The notes under the pieces were generated by a model that saw only the letters and a list, made by a program, of their open reading frames with translations, did not search any database and had not been told where the DNA came from. From Lentilactobacillus kosonis (GTDB lineage Bacteria; Bacillota; Bacilli; Lactobacillales; Lactobacillaceae), in NCBI RefSeq assembly GCF_003864335.1, contig NZ_BEXA01000002.1, positions 248,001 to 312,000 on the forward strand: DNA of 64,000 nt. The letters are read 5' to 3'. Made by a program: the position numbers and the translations under genes. Positions 7,617 through 15,541 of this stretch are shown one piece after another. The stretch's first letter is position 1; every line of letters begins with the position of its first letter.

Positions 7617-7793
7617 CTAAGTCATATCAACAACGACAGAATCCTTATTGATATTAGATTTGATGGAATTGATTGTATTGATGGCAGTTTCTTTATAAAA
7701 ATAAGTTTCGCTAGTAGCAACAACTTCATCATTTTCTGATTTGATTAAAAAGTAAAATTGGCCACTTGGCGATTTACGAATAGAAAAGTACAA
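7617..7793 (-). CDS. YegP-like (DUF1508) small protein
   Basis: A 58-residue frame. It begins at TTG after AAAGGATGTGATAAC and reads YFSIRKSPSGQFYFLIKSEN, then EVVATSETYFYKETAINTIN and a DSVVVDMT end. This matches the DUF1508/UPF0339 repeat unit (YF.I.K...G.Y.F.LK...GE.VATSE.Y....A...I.S.K), here as a single copy where YegP has two. The family's function is unknown. An extended -10-like TGAGATAAT lies just upstream at about 7811-7822. Confidence 0.75.
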   Translation of the reverse strand: MYFSIRKSPSGQFYFLIKSENDEVVATSETYFYKETAINTINSIKSNINKDSVVVDMT

Positions 7794-7951
7794 GTTATCA
7801 CATCCTTTAGAATAATTATCTCATAAGCTGTGTTGATTATTAAATTTAAAAGTTGAAGGGATAGTGAAATTTCGGTAATAGTGGGGAGAATAGAATATTC
7901 GGTTTTGAATTTTATAAATTAACACCAAAGATTTTATTAGTTAGAAGTAAT

Positions 7952-7993
7952 AAAAGAGCCGCACATCTTATTACTAGATGAATGGCTTTTTGT
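7952..7993 (+). terminator. Hairpin with T-run upstream of the PspC gene
   Basis: GAGCC..ACATCT pairs with AGATG..GGCTT, followed by TTTTT. No plus-strand gene precedes it, so it may be a leader hairpin of the pspC-domain gene that starts 30 bases later, or may end an unseen small RNA. Confidence 0.4.
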
Positions 7994-8023
7994 GTTAGAC
8001 TTTATTTGAGGAGATGATGATTA

Positions 8024-8206
8024 ATGATGGGATTACATCGCTCAAGAACTAATCGTGTTTTTGCAGGTGTTCTTGGAGGAATAGCTGAAAAGTTCGGCTG
8101 GAATGCAAATGTATTACGCGCTCTTTGGAGTGTTCTTACATTGACACCTTTTCCGGGATTAATAATTTATTTAGTATTATGGTTAGTAGTTCCTGAAGAG
8201 GATTAA
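8024..8206 (+). CDS. PspC-domain membrane protein
   Basis: A 60-residue protein made of one PspC domain: a basic start (LHRSRTNRVFAGVLGGIAEK), then WNANVLRALWSVLTL and one hydrophobic segment (FPGLIIYLVLWLVVPEED). PspC-domain proteins sense or respond to membrane stress; in Firmicutes such short forms are common and often lie near LiaFSR-type systems, which are not present here. GAGGAG precedes a double ATG; the first was chosen. A hairpin lies upstream and a terminator downstream, so it is a single-gene unit. Confidence 0.92.
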   Translation: MMGLHRSRTNRVFAGVLGGIAEKFGWNANVLRALWSVLTLTPFPGLIIYLVLWLVVPEED

Positions 8207-8229
8207 TTAACTTATAAAAATGGTTTATA

Positions 8230-8270
8230 ATAAAAGCGGTCTTTCTTTTTGGAGACGGCTTTATTTTTTT
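8230..8270 (+). terminator. Terminator after the PspC gene
   Basis: AAAGCGGTCTTT pairs with GAGACGGCTTT with one mismatch, followed by ATTTTTTT. Confidence 0.75.
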
Positions 8271-8496
8271 AATTTAATATTTTAAGTAACTCGGTAATTT
8301 AAATGAACTGTATAAATAATTCTTTTGATAGATCATGTCTATAGAGGATTAGCCAAGATAAAATTTATGTTCTATTACATATAGCTATTAAAAAGAAATA
8401 TTGAAAAATCGGTTGAGTAAATTATAAATATACATTAAATATTAACCGTGACCGGAATTACTAATTATCTTAATTTATGTACAATTATAGATAAAT

Positions 8497-8543
8497 AAAA
8501 AACGTTGGTATCGACTAGCAATTCATCGATATCAACGTTTTTT
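8497..8543 (-). terminator. Terminator after tRNA-Arg
   Basis: AAAAAACGTTGGTATCGA pairs with TCGATATCAACGTTTTTT with one G-T type mismatch. It lies 45 bases past the tRNA 3' end on the minus strand. Confidence 0.82.
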
Positions 8544-8587
8544 AATTCTATGGACTTTTTTAAACAAATACCATCTATGTATCATTA

Positions 8588-8661
8588 TGTCACAGGAGAG
8601 ATTCGAACCCTCGACCTACGGTTTAGAAGACCGTTGCTCTATCCAGCTGAGCTACTGTGAC
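8588..8661 (-). tRNA. tRNA-Arg (anticodon TCT)
   Basis: Reads AGA codons. The acceptor GTCACAG pairs with CTGTGAC and the discriminator is A. The D-arm is TAGCTCAGCTGGATAGAGCA; the anticodon arm is ACGGT-CTTCTAA-ACCGT, so the anticodon is TCT. The T-arm is GAGGGTTCGAATCTCTC. No CCA is encoded. It is 74 nt, isolated and followed by a terminator. Confidence 0.97.
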
Positions 8662-8777
8662 AAAATCACAAATCAACGTTTATTAGTATATGTGATTTTT
8701 CAAGTTTCGTCAATCTAAAATTGATCAAAAAATCACATTTTTTTGACTTTTTTATTCAGAACTTAAAAATGGGGTAA

Positions 8778-9203
8778 TTAATTTTGTAATTGATCCAAAG
8801 TTGAAGAGGTTATCTTGTCATTTGATCTCACTTTAAAAGAGATGGTATCAAATTTTAAAATCACCGGGTCATCGTAATTCAAATGACTTTGAAACTTATT
8901 TAGGTACTGCTGAATATCATCAGTTATCTCATCGATCGGAAAGACATGAAGGTTGCCCTTAAGACATATAGAAGAATAATCAACATCAGAGAAAGAAAAC
9001 ACCGAGACTTGGCTTTCCTTACGAATGTTTTTAACAGTAGCAGTATCACGATTTGTATAGAATAAAATCGATCTAAGCGATTTATTAATAGGAAGGGGTG
9101 TTAGAGCAACGGTATTAGGAAAATTACTCTTATCAATGGTGGTTACCGAAAAAACGGAGACTGAGTTTACTAATTCACCAGCTAATTTGATAGGATTTGT
9201 CAT
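8778..9203 (-). CDS. Pyridoxamine 5'-phosphate oxidase-like (general stress 26 type) protein
   Basis: A 141-residue split-barrel flavin-binding-like protein. The pattern SVSVFSVTTIDKSNFPNTVA, then SILFYTNRDTATVKNIRKES, VSVFSFSDVDYSSICLKGNL is the usual PNPOx-like barrel: first strand, nucleotide-phosphate loop, N-K-x-x-N-I region and the xGxL strand. The start was moved to the ATG that follows GGAGGCCTCATC; the longer frame has an N-terminal extension without a ribosome-binding site. The true substrate is unknown. It is monocistronic. Confidence 0.82.
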   Translation of the reverse strand: MTNPIKLAGELVNSVSVFSVTTIDKSNFPNTVALTPLPINKSLRSILFYTNRDTATVKNIRKESQVSVFSFSDVDYSSICLKGNLHVFPIDEITDDIQQYLNKFQSHLNYDDPVILKFDTISFKVRSNDKITSSTLDQLQN

Positions 9204-9556
9204 GATGAGGCCTCCAACATAAATAATTATTTTAAGGAACACGTTAATTACAGTTAATTGTAACAAACATTGACTATAAAAGATAAATATACCAATTGTA
9301 ACCAATATTTTTATCTAGTGTACATAAAAGGTTTTACTTCGGGAAATCTGCCAACTACAACTATATAGGCCACGTAGAATTAAAGGAAGACTAAGCAAAT
9401 ACCAACTATGTAGTCATACAACCATAAACATACCCAGAGCCCAGAACTTCTATCATGTATTAACCGGTTCGTCTATCTTACGAAGCAAAATTCGGCTAAA
9501 GACACAGTAAACAAGCTACTAAGATTATGCTTAGTAGGCTTGTAAAATTCTAAATA
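9204..9556. other. Gene-free stretch with one strong hairpin
   Basis: No open frame with a ribosome-binding site. The left part is the upstream region of the PNPOx-like gene. The right end holds the hairpin at 9511-9543. I see no known RNA family in between. Confidence 0.5.
9511..9543 (-). terminator. Hairpin after the 99-residue gene
   Basis: ACAAG-CTACTAAG pairs with CTTAGTAG-GCTTGT with one bulged base. It lies 13 bases past the minus-strand stop; the T-tract after it is short. Confidence 0.6.
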
Positions 9557-9856
9557 TTAATTTCGTGGCAATTGGCCACGCATAATGTATAAGAAGCGTT
9601 CGCCTTTACCAGATATCCAGGTTGACTGGCCAGTATCGGCTAAATAGTGATCATCAGGCATCGCTAGATAGGTGATCTTTAATAATTGATCATGTTGATT
9701 ATCCATCGTTACTAGTTCTTTAAATAGTTCATCGGCACTATATCCCATGATTTTACCAGCTTTTATAAGGTGTTCAATAACGTCTAAAGAGACGTCGTGA
9801 TTGTAAGGCAATAGAAATTCTAAGATGAATTGACGTTTCTTATCCGTTGAGTTCAT
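9557..9856 (-). CDS. Hypothetical 99-residue protein
   Basis: Soluble helical protein with no recognised family. The ATG follows TTAGGAGGTGCACA. The first 70 residues are predicted helical (KRQFILEFLLPYNHDVSLDV, IEHLIKAGKIMGYSADELFK), ending in a beta-like TWISGKGERFLYIMRGQLP. An upstream TGCTAAGAT may be an extended -10. It is monocistronic. Confidence 0.72.
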   Translation of the reverse strand: MNSTDKKRQFILEFLLPYNHDVSLDVIEHLIKAGKIMGYSADELFKELVTMDNQHDQLLKITYLAMPDDHYLADTGQSTWISGKGERFLYIMRGQLPRN

Positions 9857-10145
9857 TGTGCACCTCCTAAGTAAATTAAGTGAATCTTAGCATGTTCATT
9901 ATAAATCTTGTGGTTAAATCAAGAAAATTTAAAGATTTTAGTGGCTTACAAGTTCAGTTGCAAGTAGTCAATTCTCATTATGTCGAAAATCACTCACAAA
10001 AGCTCCCTATATATTGCGATTTCCTTAAGATAGTTTAGATTTAGTTAAACGAGTGGTAAGAAGAGGTTAATTATTTGGCTTTAAATCCCATAAACTAGAT
10101 AATAAAAGTGTGCCAAGTTGACACATATTTTAGGAGGTGGAAGTT
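9857..10145. other. Divergent intergenic region
   Basis: Holds the upstream regions of the 99-residue gene (minus) and of the small membrane peptide gene (plus). I see no other gene or RNA in it. Confidence 0.5.
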
Positions 10146-10259
10146 GTGGAATTCGTTTTATTTATTGTTCTTATATTTATAGTTTGTGGTTTAATTCAAT
10201 TATATCTGAATACTTCAACTACCATTCGAGAAAATGGCAAGCACCTTGCAAAAAAATAA
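10146..10259 (+). CDS. Small membrane peptide, 37 residues
   Basis: A GTG start 8 bases after TTAGGAGGTGGAA opens a 38-codon frame: MEFVLFIVLIFIVCGLIQLY, then a polar tail rich in threonine and lysine. One membrane helix is evident with a basic cytoplasmic-type tail. A strong terminator follows 10 bases after the stop, which supports a real transcription unit. No family is recognised; it could be a regulatory membrane peptide or a toxin-like peptide, but nothing in the context decides this. Confidence 0.6.
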   Translation: MEFVLFIVLIFIVCGLIQLYLNTSTTIRENGKHLAKK

Positions 10260-10268
10260 TCATTTGGG

Positions 10269-10303
10269 GAAAATCAATCGTGAGTAACGATTGATTTTTA
10301 TTT
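10269..10303 (+). terminator. Terminator after the small membrane peptide gene
   Basis: AAAATCAATCGT pairs perfectly with ACGATTGATTTT around GAGTA, followed by TTATTTT. Confidence 0.85.
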
Positions 10304-10343
10304 TGGCTTTAAATCAAGAACCAGTCCATTTTAAATAATTGTG

Positions 10344-10372
10344 TTGACTCAAGGATGGATATTTTGTATACT
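10344..10372 (+). promoter_or_regulatory. Sigma-A promoter of the rplU operon
   Basis: TTGACT (10344-10349) and TATACT (10367-10372) are spaced by 17 bases, close to consensus, 110 bases upstream of rplU. Confidence 0.85.
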
Positions 10373-10375
10373 AGT

Positions 10376-10470
10376 CACGTTGTAATTGTGGCTTCCACAG
10401 CTACAACCGCACGAGATGAGCTTCTAAGTCCGAAAGGCGCTTATTTTCGGCGAGTCTAAGCAAAATATAA
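10376..10470 (+). ncRNA. L21 leader (ribosomal protein autoregulatory element)
   Basis: Between the promoter and the rplU ribosome-binding site lies a structured leader: a GTGGC..GCCAC-like first hairpin, the conserved CACGAGATGAGCTTCTAAG segment, and a CCGAAAGGCG..TTTTCGGCGAG part. This is the Firmicutes L21 leader pattern by position and motif; its presumed role is feedback control of the rplU-prp-rpmA operon. I cannot run a covariance model here. Confidence 0.75.
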
Positions 10471-10484
10471 GGAGGTGCACATAT

Positions 10485-10793
10485 ATGTACGCAGTTATTA
10501 CTACAGGTGGTAAGCAATACAAAGTAACCGAAGGCGAAGCAATTTACGTTGAAAAATTAGACGCAAATGAAGGCGACAAGGTTACCTTTGATCAAGTTGT
10601 TATGGTCGGTGGCGATTCTACTAAGATTGGTTCCCCATTAGTTGACGGAGCATCAGTTGAAGGTACTGTTGAAAAACAGGGTCGTGAAAAGAAGGTTGTT
10701 ATCTTCCGTTACAAGGCTAAAAAGGGCTCACGTTCAAAGAAGGGTCATCGTCAACCATACACCAAGGTTGTTATCAATTCTATCAAGGCCTAA
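10485..10793 (+). CDS. rplU: 50S ribosomal protein L21
   Basis: A 102-residue large-subunit protein that binds 23S rRNA near L20. The sequence opens [20 protein letters not shown] and closes with the basic [15 protein letters not shown] typical of L21. The start follows AAGGAGGTGCACATAT. It leads the operon rplU-prp-rpmA and is preceded by the L21 leader. Confidence 0.98.
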   Translation: MYAVITTGGKQYKVTEGEAIYVEKLDANEGDKVTFDQVVMVGGDSTKIGSPLVDGASVEGTVEKQGREKKVVIFRYKAKKGSRSKKGHRQPYTKVVINSIKA

Positions 10794-10813
10794 CTTAAAT
10801 CGGGGGTGGCTAA

Positions 10814-11146
10814 ATGATTCAAGCATCAATTGATCACTATTCAGGACATGTCAGCGGATTTCAACTTACAGGCCATGCAGACGCTGGAGAGTATGGGCAA
10901 GACATTGTCTGTTCTGCTGTTTCGGTGTTAAGTATTACTACTGTTAATGGTTTACAAGAAGTTGCCGGTATCGACTTAACTGTAGATAGTGATGATGAAA
11001 ATGGTGGTTATTTGTCAGTCTCGGTTCCAGTTTTAAATGATGCTAAGAAATCAGTTAAAGCTGATGCAATTTTAGATACTTTCGAGAATGGTATGAAAGA
11101 CATTGCGGAAAGTTACTCTAAATATATTACTTTAAAAACTAACTAA
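10814..11146 (+). CDS. prp: Ribosomal-processing cysteine protease Prp
   Basis: Removes the N-terminal extension of ribosomal protein L27 in Firmicutes. The 110-residue protein has the catalytic pair His21 ([15 protein letters not shown]) and Cys33 in the expected spacing. It sits between rplU and rpmA, the standard position, and its substrate is encoded directly downstream with a matching cleavage site. Confidence 0.96.
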   Translation: MIQASIDHYSGHVSGFQLTGHADAGEYGQDIVCSAVSVLSITTVNGLQEVAGIDLTVDSDDENGGYLSVSVPVLNDAKKSVKADAILDTFENGMKDIAESYSKYITLKTN

Positions 11147-11168
11147 ATTAAACATGGAGGTGAATCCT

Positions 11169-11465
11169 ATGTTGAAAATGAATTTACAATTCTTCTCTCA
11201 CCATAAAGGTGGTGGATCAACTGCCAACGGTCGTAACTCTGCTGGTCGTCGTTTAGGTGCTAAGGCAGCTGATGGCTCAACTGTTACAAGTGGTTCAATT
11301 ATCTACCGTCAACGTGGTACTCACATTTACCCAGGTAACAATGTTAAACGTGGTAACGATGACACATTGTTCGCATTGGTAGACGGTGTTGTTCGCTTTG
11401 AACGTAAAGGCCGCGATAAGCGCCAAGTATCAGTATATCCTCTTGAGGAAGCTGCTGCTAAATAA
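11169..11465 (+). CDS. rpmA: 50S ribosomal protein L27, precursor with Prp-cleaved extension
   Basis: L27 reaches the peptidyl-transferase centre with its N-terminus. The ATG after GGAGGTGAATCCT gives [18 protein letters not shown]; the extension up to FF is the Prp recognition and cleavage motif, so mature L27 should begin at SHHKG. The body ([33 protein letters not shown]) is typical. 98 residues. An in-frame upstream start was rejected because it lacks a ribosome-binding site. Confidence 0.98.
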   Translation: MLKMNLQFFSHHKGGGSTANGRNSAGRRLGAKAADGSTVTSGSIIYRQRGTHIYPGNNVKRGNDDTLFALVDGVVRFERKGRDKRQVSVYPLEEAAAK

Positions 11466-11479
11466 TGTTCAATTAAATT

Positions 11480-11503
11480 GGGCCCTTACAGGGTCCTTTT
11501 TTT
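11480..11503 (+). terminator. Terminator after rpmA
   Basis: GGGCCCT pairs with AGGGTCC and is followed by seven T. Confidence 0.85.
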
Positions 11504-11585
11504 ATGTCAATTTTTAAAAATTAGCTATTTAGGGCAAAAGTATTATATAATCAACTATGTTATTAAAACCGAGGAGGATTTTAAA

Positions 11586-12146
11586 ATGGCTATATCAACT
11601 GCTGATTTTAAAAACGGATTGACTATCGAAGTCGATAACGCAATCTGGAGAATTATTAGTTTTCAACACGTTAAACCAGGTAAGGGTGGCGCTTTTGTTC
11701 GTTCAAAACTAAAGAACTTAAGAACTGGTGCCGTTCAAGAAAAGACATTTAGAGCCGGTGCCAAGATGGAACAAGCTCAAATTGACACTCGTAAAATGCA
11801 ATACTTATATGCTGATGGTGATGATCATGTATTCATGGATCTTGATACTTATGACCAAATCAGCATTCCAGCTGCTCAAATTAAAGAAGAATTAAAATAC
11901 CTTCAAGAAAACATGGAAGTTAGTGTTATTCAATATGGTACTGAAACTCTTGGAGTTGAACTTCCAAATACTGTAACACTTGAAGTTGCTGAAACTGAAC
12001 CAGGTATTAAGGGTGATACTGCATCAGGTGGTTCAAAACCTGCTACAATGACAACTGGTTTAACGCTACAAGTACCATTCTTTGTTAACCAAGGCGACAA
12101 GCTTGTTATCAATACTCAAGATGGCACTTACATTTCCAGAGGCTAA
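11586..12146 (+). CDS. efp: Elongation factor P
   Basis: Relieves ribosome stalling at polyproline stretches. The 186-residue protein starts at the ATG after GAGGAGGATTTTAAA. KOW-like domain I carries the tip loop [11 protein letters not shown] with Lys33 at the tip, followed by the S1-like domains; the C-terminal [19 protein letters not shown] is diagnostic. It leads an operon with the Asp23 protein and nusB; an AT-rich TATAAT lies 45 bases upstream. Confidence 0.98.
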   Translation: MAISTADFKNGLTIEVDNAIWRIISFQHVKPGKGGAFVRSKLKNLRTGAVQEKTFRAGAKMEQAQIDTRKMQYLYADGDDHVFMDLDTYDQISIPAAQIKEELKYLQENMEVSVIQYGTETLGVELPNTVTLEVAETEPGIKGDTASGGSKPATMTTGLTLQVPFFVNQGDKLVINTQDGTYISRG

Positions 12147-12173
12147 TTTCTGAACTGAAACGGAGGCTATATA

Positions 12174-12626
12174 ATGGCTGATGAAACTAACATTATGTTG
12201 CAAAGTGATGATCCCGAATTGGGTAATATCCAAATTGCACCTAATGTTCTTGAAATTATTGCTGGTGTTGCAACGACTGAAGTAGACGGTGTGAATCGGA
12301 TGCGCAGTTCACTTGCCACCAGTTTAAACGAATTAATTGGTAGAAAAAAGGAGCATGGTAAGGGAGTTAAACTGTCTTATAATGATGCTCATGAATTGGT
12401 TGTTGATATTGATGTTTATCTAAACTATGGGGTTTCTGTCCCCAAAGTGGCCTTGGAAATCCAAGCTCAAGTTGAACAACAATTATACTTTATGACTGAA
12501 CTTAAGGTTTCAGAAGTTAACGTGCATGTTCAAGGCGTTGTTCCTGAAAAAACCGAAAGTACTGTTGACCCCAATAATCCGTTTGCTAACGACGACACAG
12601 AAAATGGTGAAACTAGTGGAAATTAA
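12174..12626 (+). CDS. Asp23/Gls24 family protein (YqhY type)
   Basis: A 150-residue Asp23/Gls24 protein. The pattern LGNIQIAPNVLEIIAGVATT, then EVDGVNRM and a C-terminal VHVQGVVPEK is characteristic. YqhY of Bacillus subtilis has been linked to control of fatty-acid synthesis; the cellular role is only partly known. The gene lies between efp and nusB, its conserved place, and ends inside the nusB start region. A second family member (YloU) is encoded at 32513. Confidence 0.92.
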   Translation: MADETNIMLQSDDPELGNIQIAPNVLEIIAGVATTEVDGVNRMRSSLATSLNELIGRKKEHGKGVKLSYNDAHELVVDIDVYLNYGVSVPKVALEIQAQVEQQLYFMTELKVSEVNVHVQGVVPEKTESTVDPNNPFANDDTENGETSGN

Positions 12627-13028
12627 TCGTCATCAAATTCGTGAAATCGCGTTTCAAACGCTTTTGCGATGAATACCAACGCTAAGACAGATGTTACCGA
12701 TTTTTACGCTGTGCTTACTGATGGAAAATTTGGTCAGGATGTTCCTGAATATTTAACTACGGTTGTTTCTGGGGTAGTCGAACATAAAGCTGAGTTAGAC
12801 GCTTTAATCGAAGACAATCTAACAAGTGGATGGTCAATCTCTCGAATCGCTAAGACGGATTTAATTATTATCGAAGTTGCTTTATTTGAAATGAAGTATG
12901 TCGATGATGTACCTGCAAAAGTGGCAATTAATGAAGCCATTGAATTAGCTAAGAAATTCAGTGATGATCGTTCAAGAAAATTTGTTAACGGGATTTTGTC
13001 ACACGCCCATGAAGAACTGGTAAAATAG
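12604..13028 (+). CDS. nusB: Transcription antitermination factor NusB, one frameshift
   Basis: NusB with S10 binds boxA RNA and supports rRNA antitermination. The N-terminal helix (VEINRHQIREIAFQTLFAMN) is only read if one T is restored in the run at 12662-12665; the shorter frame from 12669 would lose it. The corrected protein is 141 residues from ATG 12604 or 137 from GTG 12616; no ribosome-binding site decides. The gene overlaps the preceding Asp23 gene, consistent with coupling. The C-terminal VPAKVAINEAIELAKKF is diagnostic. Confidence 0.93.
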
Positions 13029-13056
13029 ATTTACGAACTTGTAAATCTATTTTTTA
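13025..13056 (+). terminator. Terminator after nusB
   Basis: TAGATTTAC pairs perfectly with GTAAATCTA around GAACTT, followed by six T. Confidence 0.88.
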
Positions 13057-13086
13057 TACATAAAATTATTTGAAGGAGTGGTTTAC

Positions 13087-13949
13087 TTGGCAACATTAAT
13101 TGATGGAAAAAACTTAGCTAAAAAAATAAATGAAGCAACTGCGCAACGGGTAGCAAAATTAACTTCTAAGTACAGTATTGTCCCGGGATTAGTTGTAATT
13201 ATCGTTGGTGATGATCAAGCTAGCCAACGATATGTCCGCAACAAACATAGAACCGCCCAAAGATTAGGGATTAACTCGACTATCAAGGAGTTGCCAATTG
13301 ACGTTTCCCAAGCAGAACTACTATCACTCATTCAACAATACAATACTGATGATTCCGTACATGGAATCCTAGTCCAAGATCCACTTCCTGATCAAATCGA
13401 TGAAAAGTTAGTCACTAAAACTATTGCTCCCGAAAAGGATGTTGACGGTTTCATCCAGAAAATGTCGGCAAGTTATACTTAAATGATAATTCGCATTATC
13501 CGGTTGCTTGTACTCCTAAGGGAATCATGACAATGTTTGATGAATATCATATTGATCTAATGGGCAAAGACGTCGTGATGATTGGTCGTAGTTCGATTGT
13601 TGGTAAACCGATGGCCGCATTGATGCTAAATGCGGGTGCCAGTGTGACCATCGTCCACCGTCACTCTAAAGACGTGACAGCTTATACCAGAAACGCTGAC
13701 GTAGTTGTTTCAGCTACTGGCCAGTTACACACTGTAACTGCTGATAACGTTAAAGCTGGAGCCGTCGTCATTGATGTTGGCCAAAACATCAACGAAGCAG
13801 GCCATTTAGTTGGTGATGTTGATTTTGATGAGGTCTCCGCTAAGGCTTCGTTTATTACACCCGTTCCTGGTGGTGTAGGTCCAATGACTATTGCGACCCT
13901 GATGCAACAAACTGTCGACTTGACTGAATGGAGTCTTTTGAGTGAATAA
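13087..13949 (+). CDS. folD: Bifunctional methylene-THF dehydrogenase/cyclohydrolase FolD, one frameshift
   Basis: Interconverts 5,10-methylene- and 10-formyl-tetrahydrofolate with NADP, supplying formyl groups used for purines and by Fmt encoded downstream. TTG start after GAAGGAG. Visible are the YVRNKHRTAQRLGI substrate region with the catalytic Lys, VQDPLPDQ, KDVDGF, then the NADP loop GRSSIVGKPMAALM and PVPGGVGPMTIATL. One base is missing near 13450; restoring it gives DGFHPENVGKLYLND and a 287-residue protein. The stop overlaps the xseA start. Confidence 0.96.
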
Positions 13950-15303
13950 CGAGTATTTAACAGTAACTGCACTAACTCAGTACATTAAGAAAAAGTTTGA
14001 TTACGATCCATATTTGACCAAAGTATACTTAACTGGTGAAATCTCTAACTTTCGACTCCGGGCGAATGCCCATCAGTACTTTAGTTTGAAAGATAATAAC
14101 GCCAAAATTAGTGCCATTATGTTTAAATCGGCGTTTAATAAACTTAAATTCACCCCCGAAGAAGGTATGAAGGTTCTTGTTGTGGGCCATATTTCACTGT
14201 ATGAACCAACGGGAAGTTACCAAATTTACGTTGATCGCATGGAGCCAGATGGGGTCGGCCAATTCTATCAAGCCTATGAGCAATTAAAAAAGCGATTATC
14301 CGCTGAAGGATTATTTACTCAGACTAAACGGCCATTGGTTAAGTATCCAAAGCGAATCGCAGTTGTTACCTCTCCAAGCGGGGCGGTGATTCGAGATATC
14401 ATTACGACAACCCGCCGCCGCTATCCGATTGCCCAAATTGTACTCTTTCCTGCATTAGTGCAAGGAACCGAAGCAAGTAATGATATTGTTCGACAGATTA
14501 ACCGCGTTAATCAGTTGGGCGATTTTGATACACTGATTATTGGGCGGGGTGGTGGATCGATTGAGGATTTGTGGCCTTTTAACGAAGAAAATGTTGCTCG
14601 AGCAATTTCTACCAGTGAGATTCCGGTGATATCTTCAGTTGGCCATGAGACTGATACCACCATTGCAGACCTAGTTGCAGATGTTCGAGCGGCTACGCCT
14701 ACGGCAGCGGCGGAATTAGCGGTTCCTAAATTAGACCAAGTACTCTTAGATATTAATAATAATCAAAACCGGTTGATGAATGCGGCCTACCAATTGATCA
14801 AGCAAAATCGATTAAGATTGGTTAAGTTACAGGAAGCAGCCGTATTTAAGTCACCTCAGCGGATATATGAAACTTATGCGCAGCGAGTTGACATGTTGAT
14901 GCAGCGACTGATTGCCAATAATAGTCAAAACTTTAACCGAGTTCAAAGCATCTACCGTGATTTAAATAATCGTTTAAAGATCACGGCACCTACTAATCGA
15001 ATTGACCAGTTAAAACAACTTAATGCGTCACTTGAATTGAGAATGACTCAAGCCCAAACGTTACGGTTATCCGAAATTAAAAAGCGGTACCAAATCGCAG
15101 TATCTTCATTGGATCACTTGAGTCCACTAAAAATACTTGCTCGGGGCTATTCATTTACTACTGATCAGGATGAAAAATTAATTTCATCGGTCGACCAGGT
15201 TAAGCCGGGTACCGATGTGAACATTCACATTGCTGATGGAACTTTAATGGCAACTGTAACTAAAATTACTGATGATAAGCGAGAGGAAAAAGATGGCAGA
15301 TAG
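13942..15303 (+). CDS. xseA: Exodeoxyribonuclease VII large subunit
   Basis: Degrades single-stranded DNA together with several XseB subunits. 453 residues: an N-terminal OB-fold (VYLTGEISNFRLRANAHQYF), a catalytic domain with IAVVTSPSGAVIRDIITTTR, GRGGGSIEDLWPFNEENVAR and GHETDTTIADLVADVRAATP, a long coiled-coil and the C-terminal ILARGYSFT segment. The GTG start overlaps the folD stop by 8 bases, and the end overlaps xseB, so these genes are coupled. Confidence 0.97.
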   Translation: MNNEYLTVTALTQYIKKKFDYDPYLTKVYLTGEISNFRLRANAHQYFSLKDNNAKISAIMFKSAFNKLKFTPEEGMKVLVVGHISLYEPTGSYQIYVDRMEPDGVGQFYQAYEQLKKRLSAEGLFTQTKRPLVKYPKRIAVVTSPSGAVIRDIITTTRRRYPIAQIVLFPALVQGTEASNDIVRQINRVNQLGDFDTLIIGRGGGSIEDLWPFNEENVARAISTSEIPVISSVGHETDTTIADLVADVRAATPTAAAELAVPKLDQVLLDINNNQNRLMNAAYQLIKQNRLRLVKLQEAAVFKSPQRIYETYAQRVDMLMQRLIANNSQNFNRVQSIYRDLNNRLKITAPTNRIDQLKQLNASLELRMTQAQTLRLSEIKKRYQIAVSSLDHLSPLKILARGYSFTTDQDEKLISSVDQVKPGTDVNIHIADGTLMATVTKITDDKREEKDGR

Positions 15304-15541
15304 CAAGACTTTCGAAGAGAAAATGCAAGAATTAGAAGTTATCGTAAACGAATTAGAACAAGGTAATGTACCTCTAGAAGAATCGATTACTAAGTTTAAA
15401 GATGGCATGCAACTAAGCGAAGATTTAGCTAAGACGTTAAACAATGCTGAGAAGACCATGGCCAAAATCATTGATGATAATGGTAAAGAATCAGCGTTTG
15501 AAACTGTAGAAGACGGTACAAACAACGATGACCAAAATTAA
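15293..15541 (+). CDS. xseB: Exodeoxyribonuclease VII small subunit
   Basis: An 82-residue helical protein (FEEKMQELEVIVNELEQGNV, PLEESITKFKDGMQLSEDL) that binds the XseA coiled coil. The ATG after GAGGAAAAAG was chosen; an upstream in-frame start lacks support. The acidic tail overlaps the next gene, ispA, by 14 bases. Confidence 0.97.
   Translation: MADSKTFEEKMQELEVIVNELEQGNVPLEESITKFKDGMQLSEDLAKTLNNAEKTMAKIIDDNGKESAFETVEDGTNNDDQN

Larger units (their letters stand above)
8207..8587. other. Gene-free stretch between pspC and tRNA-Arg
   Basis: AT-rich sequence with the pspC terminator at its left and the tRNA terminator at its right. I see no open frame with a ribosome-binding site and no recognisable RNA. 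Confidence 0.6.
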
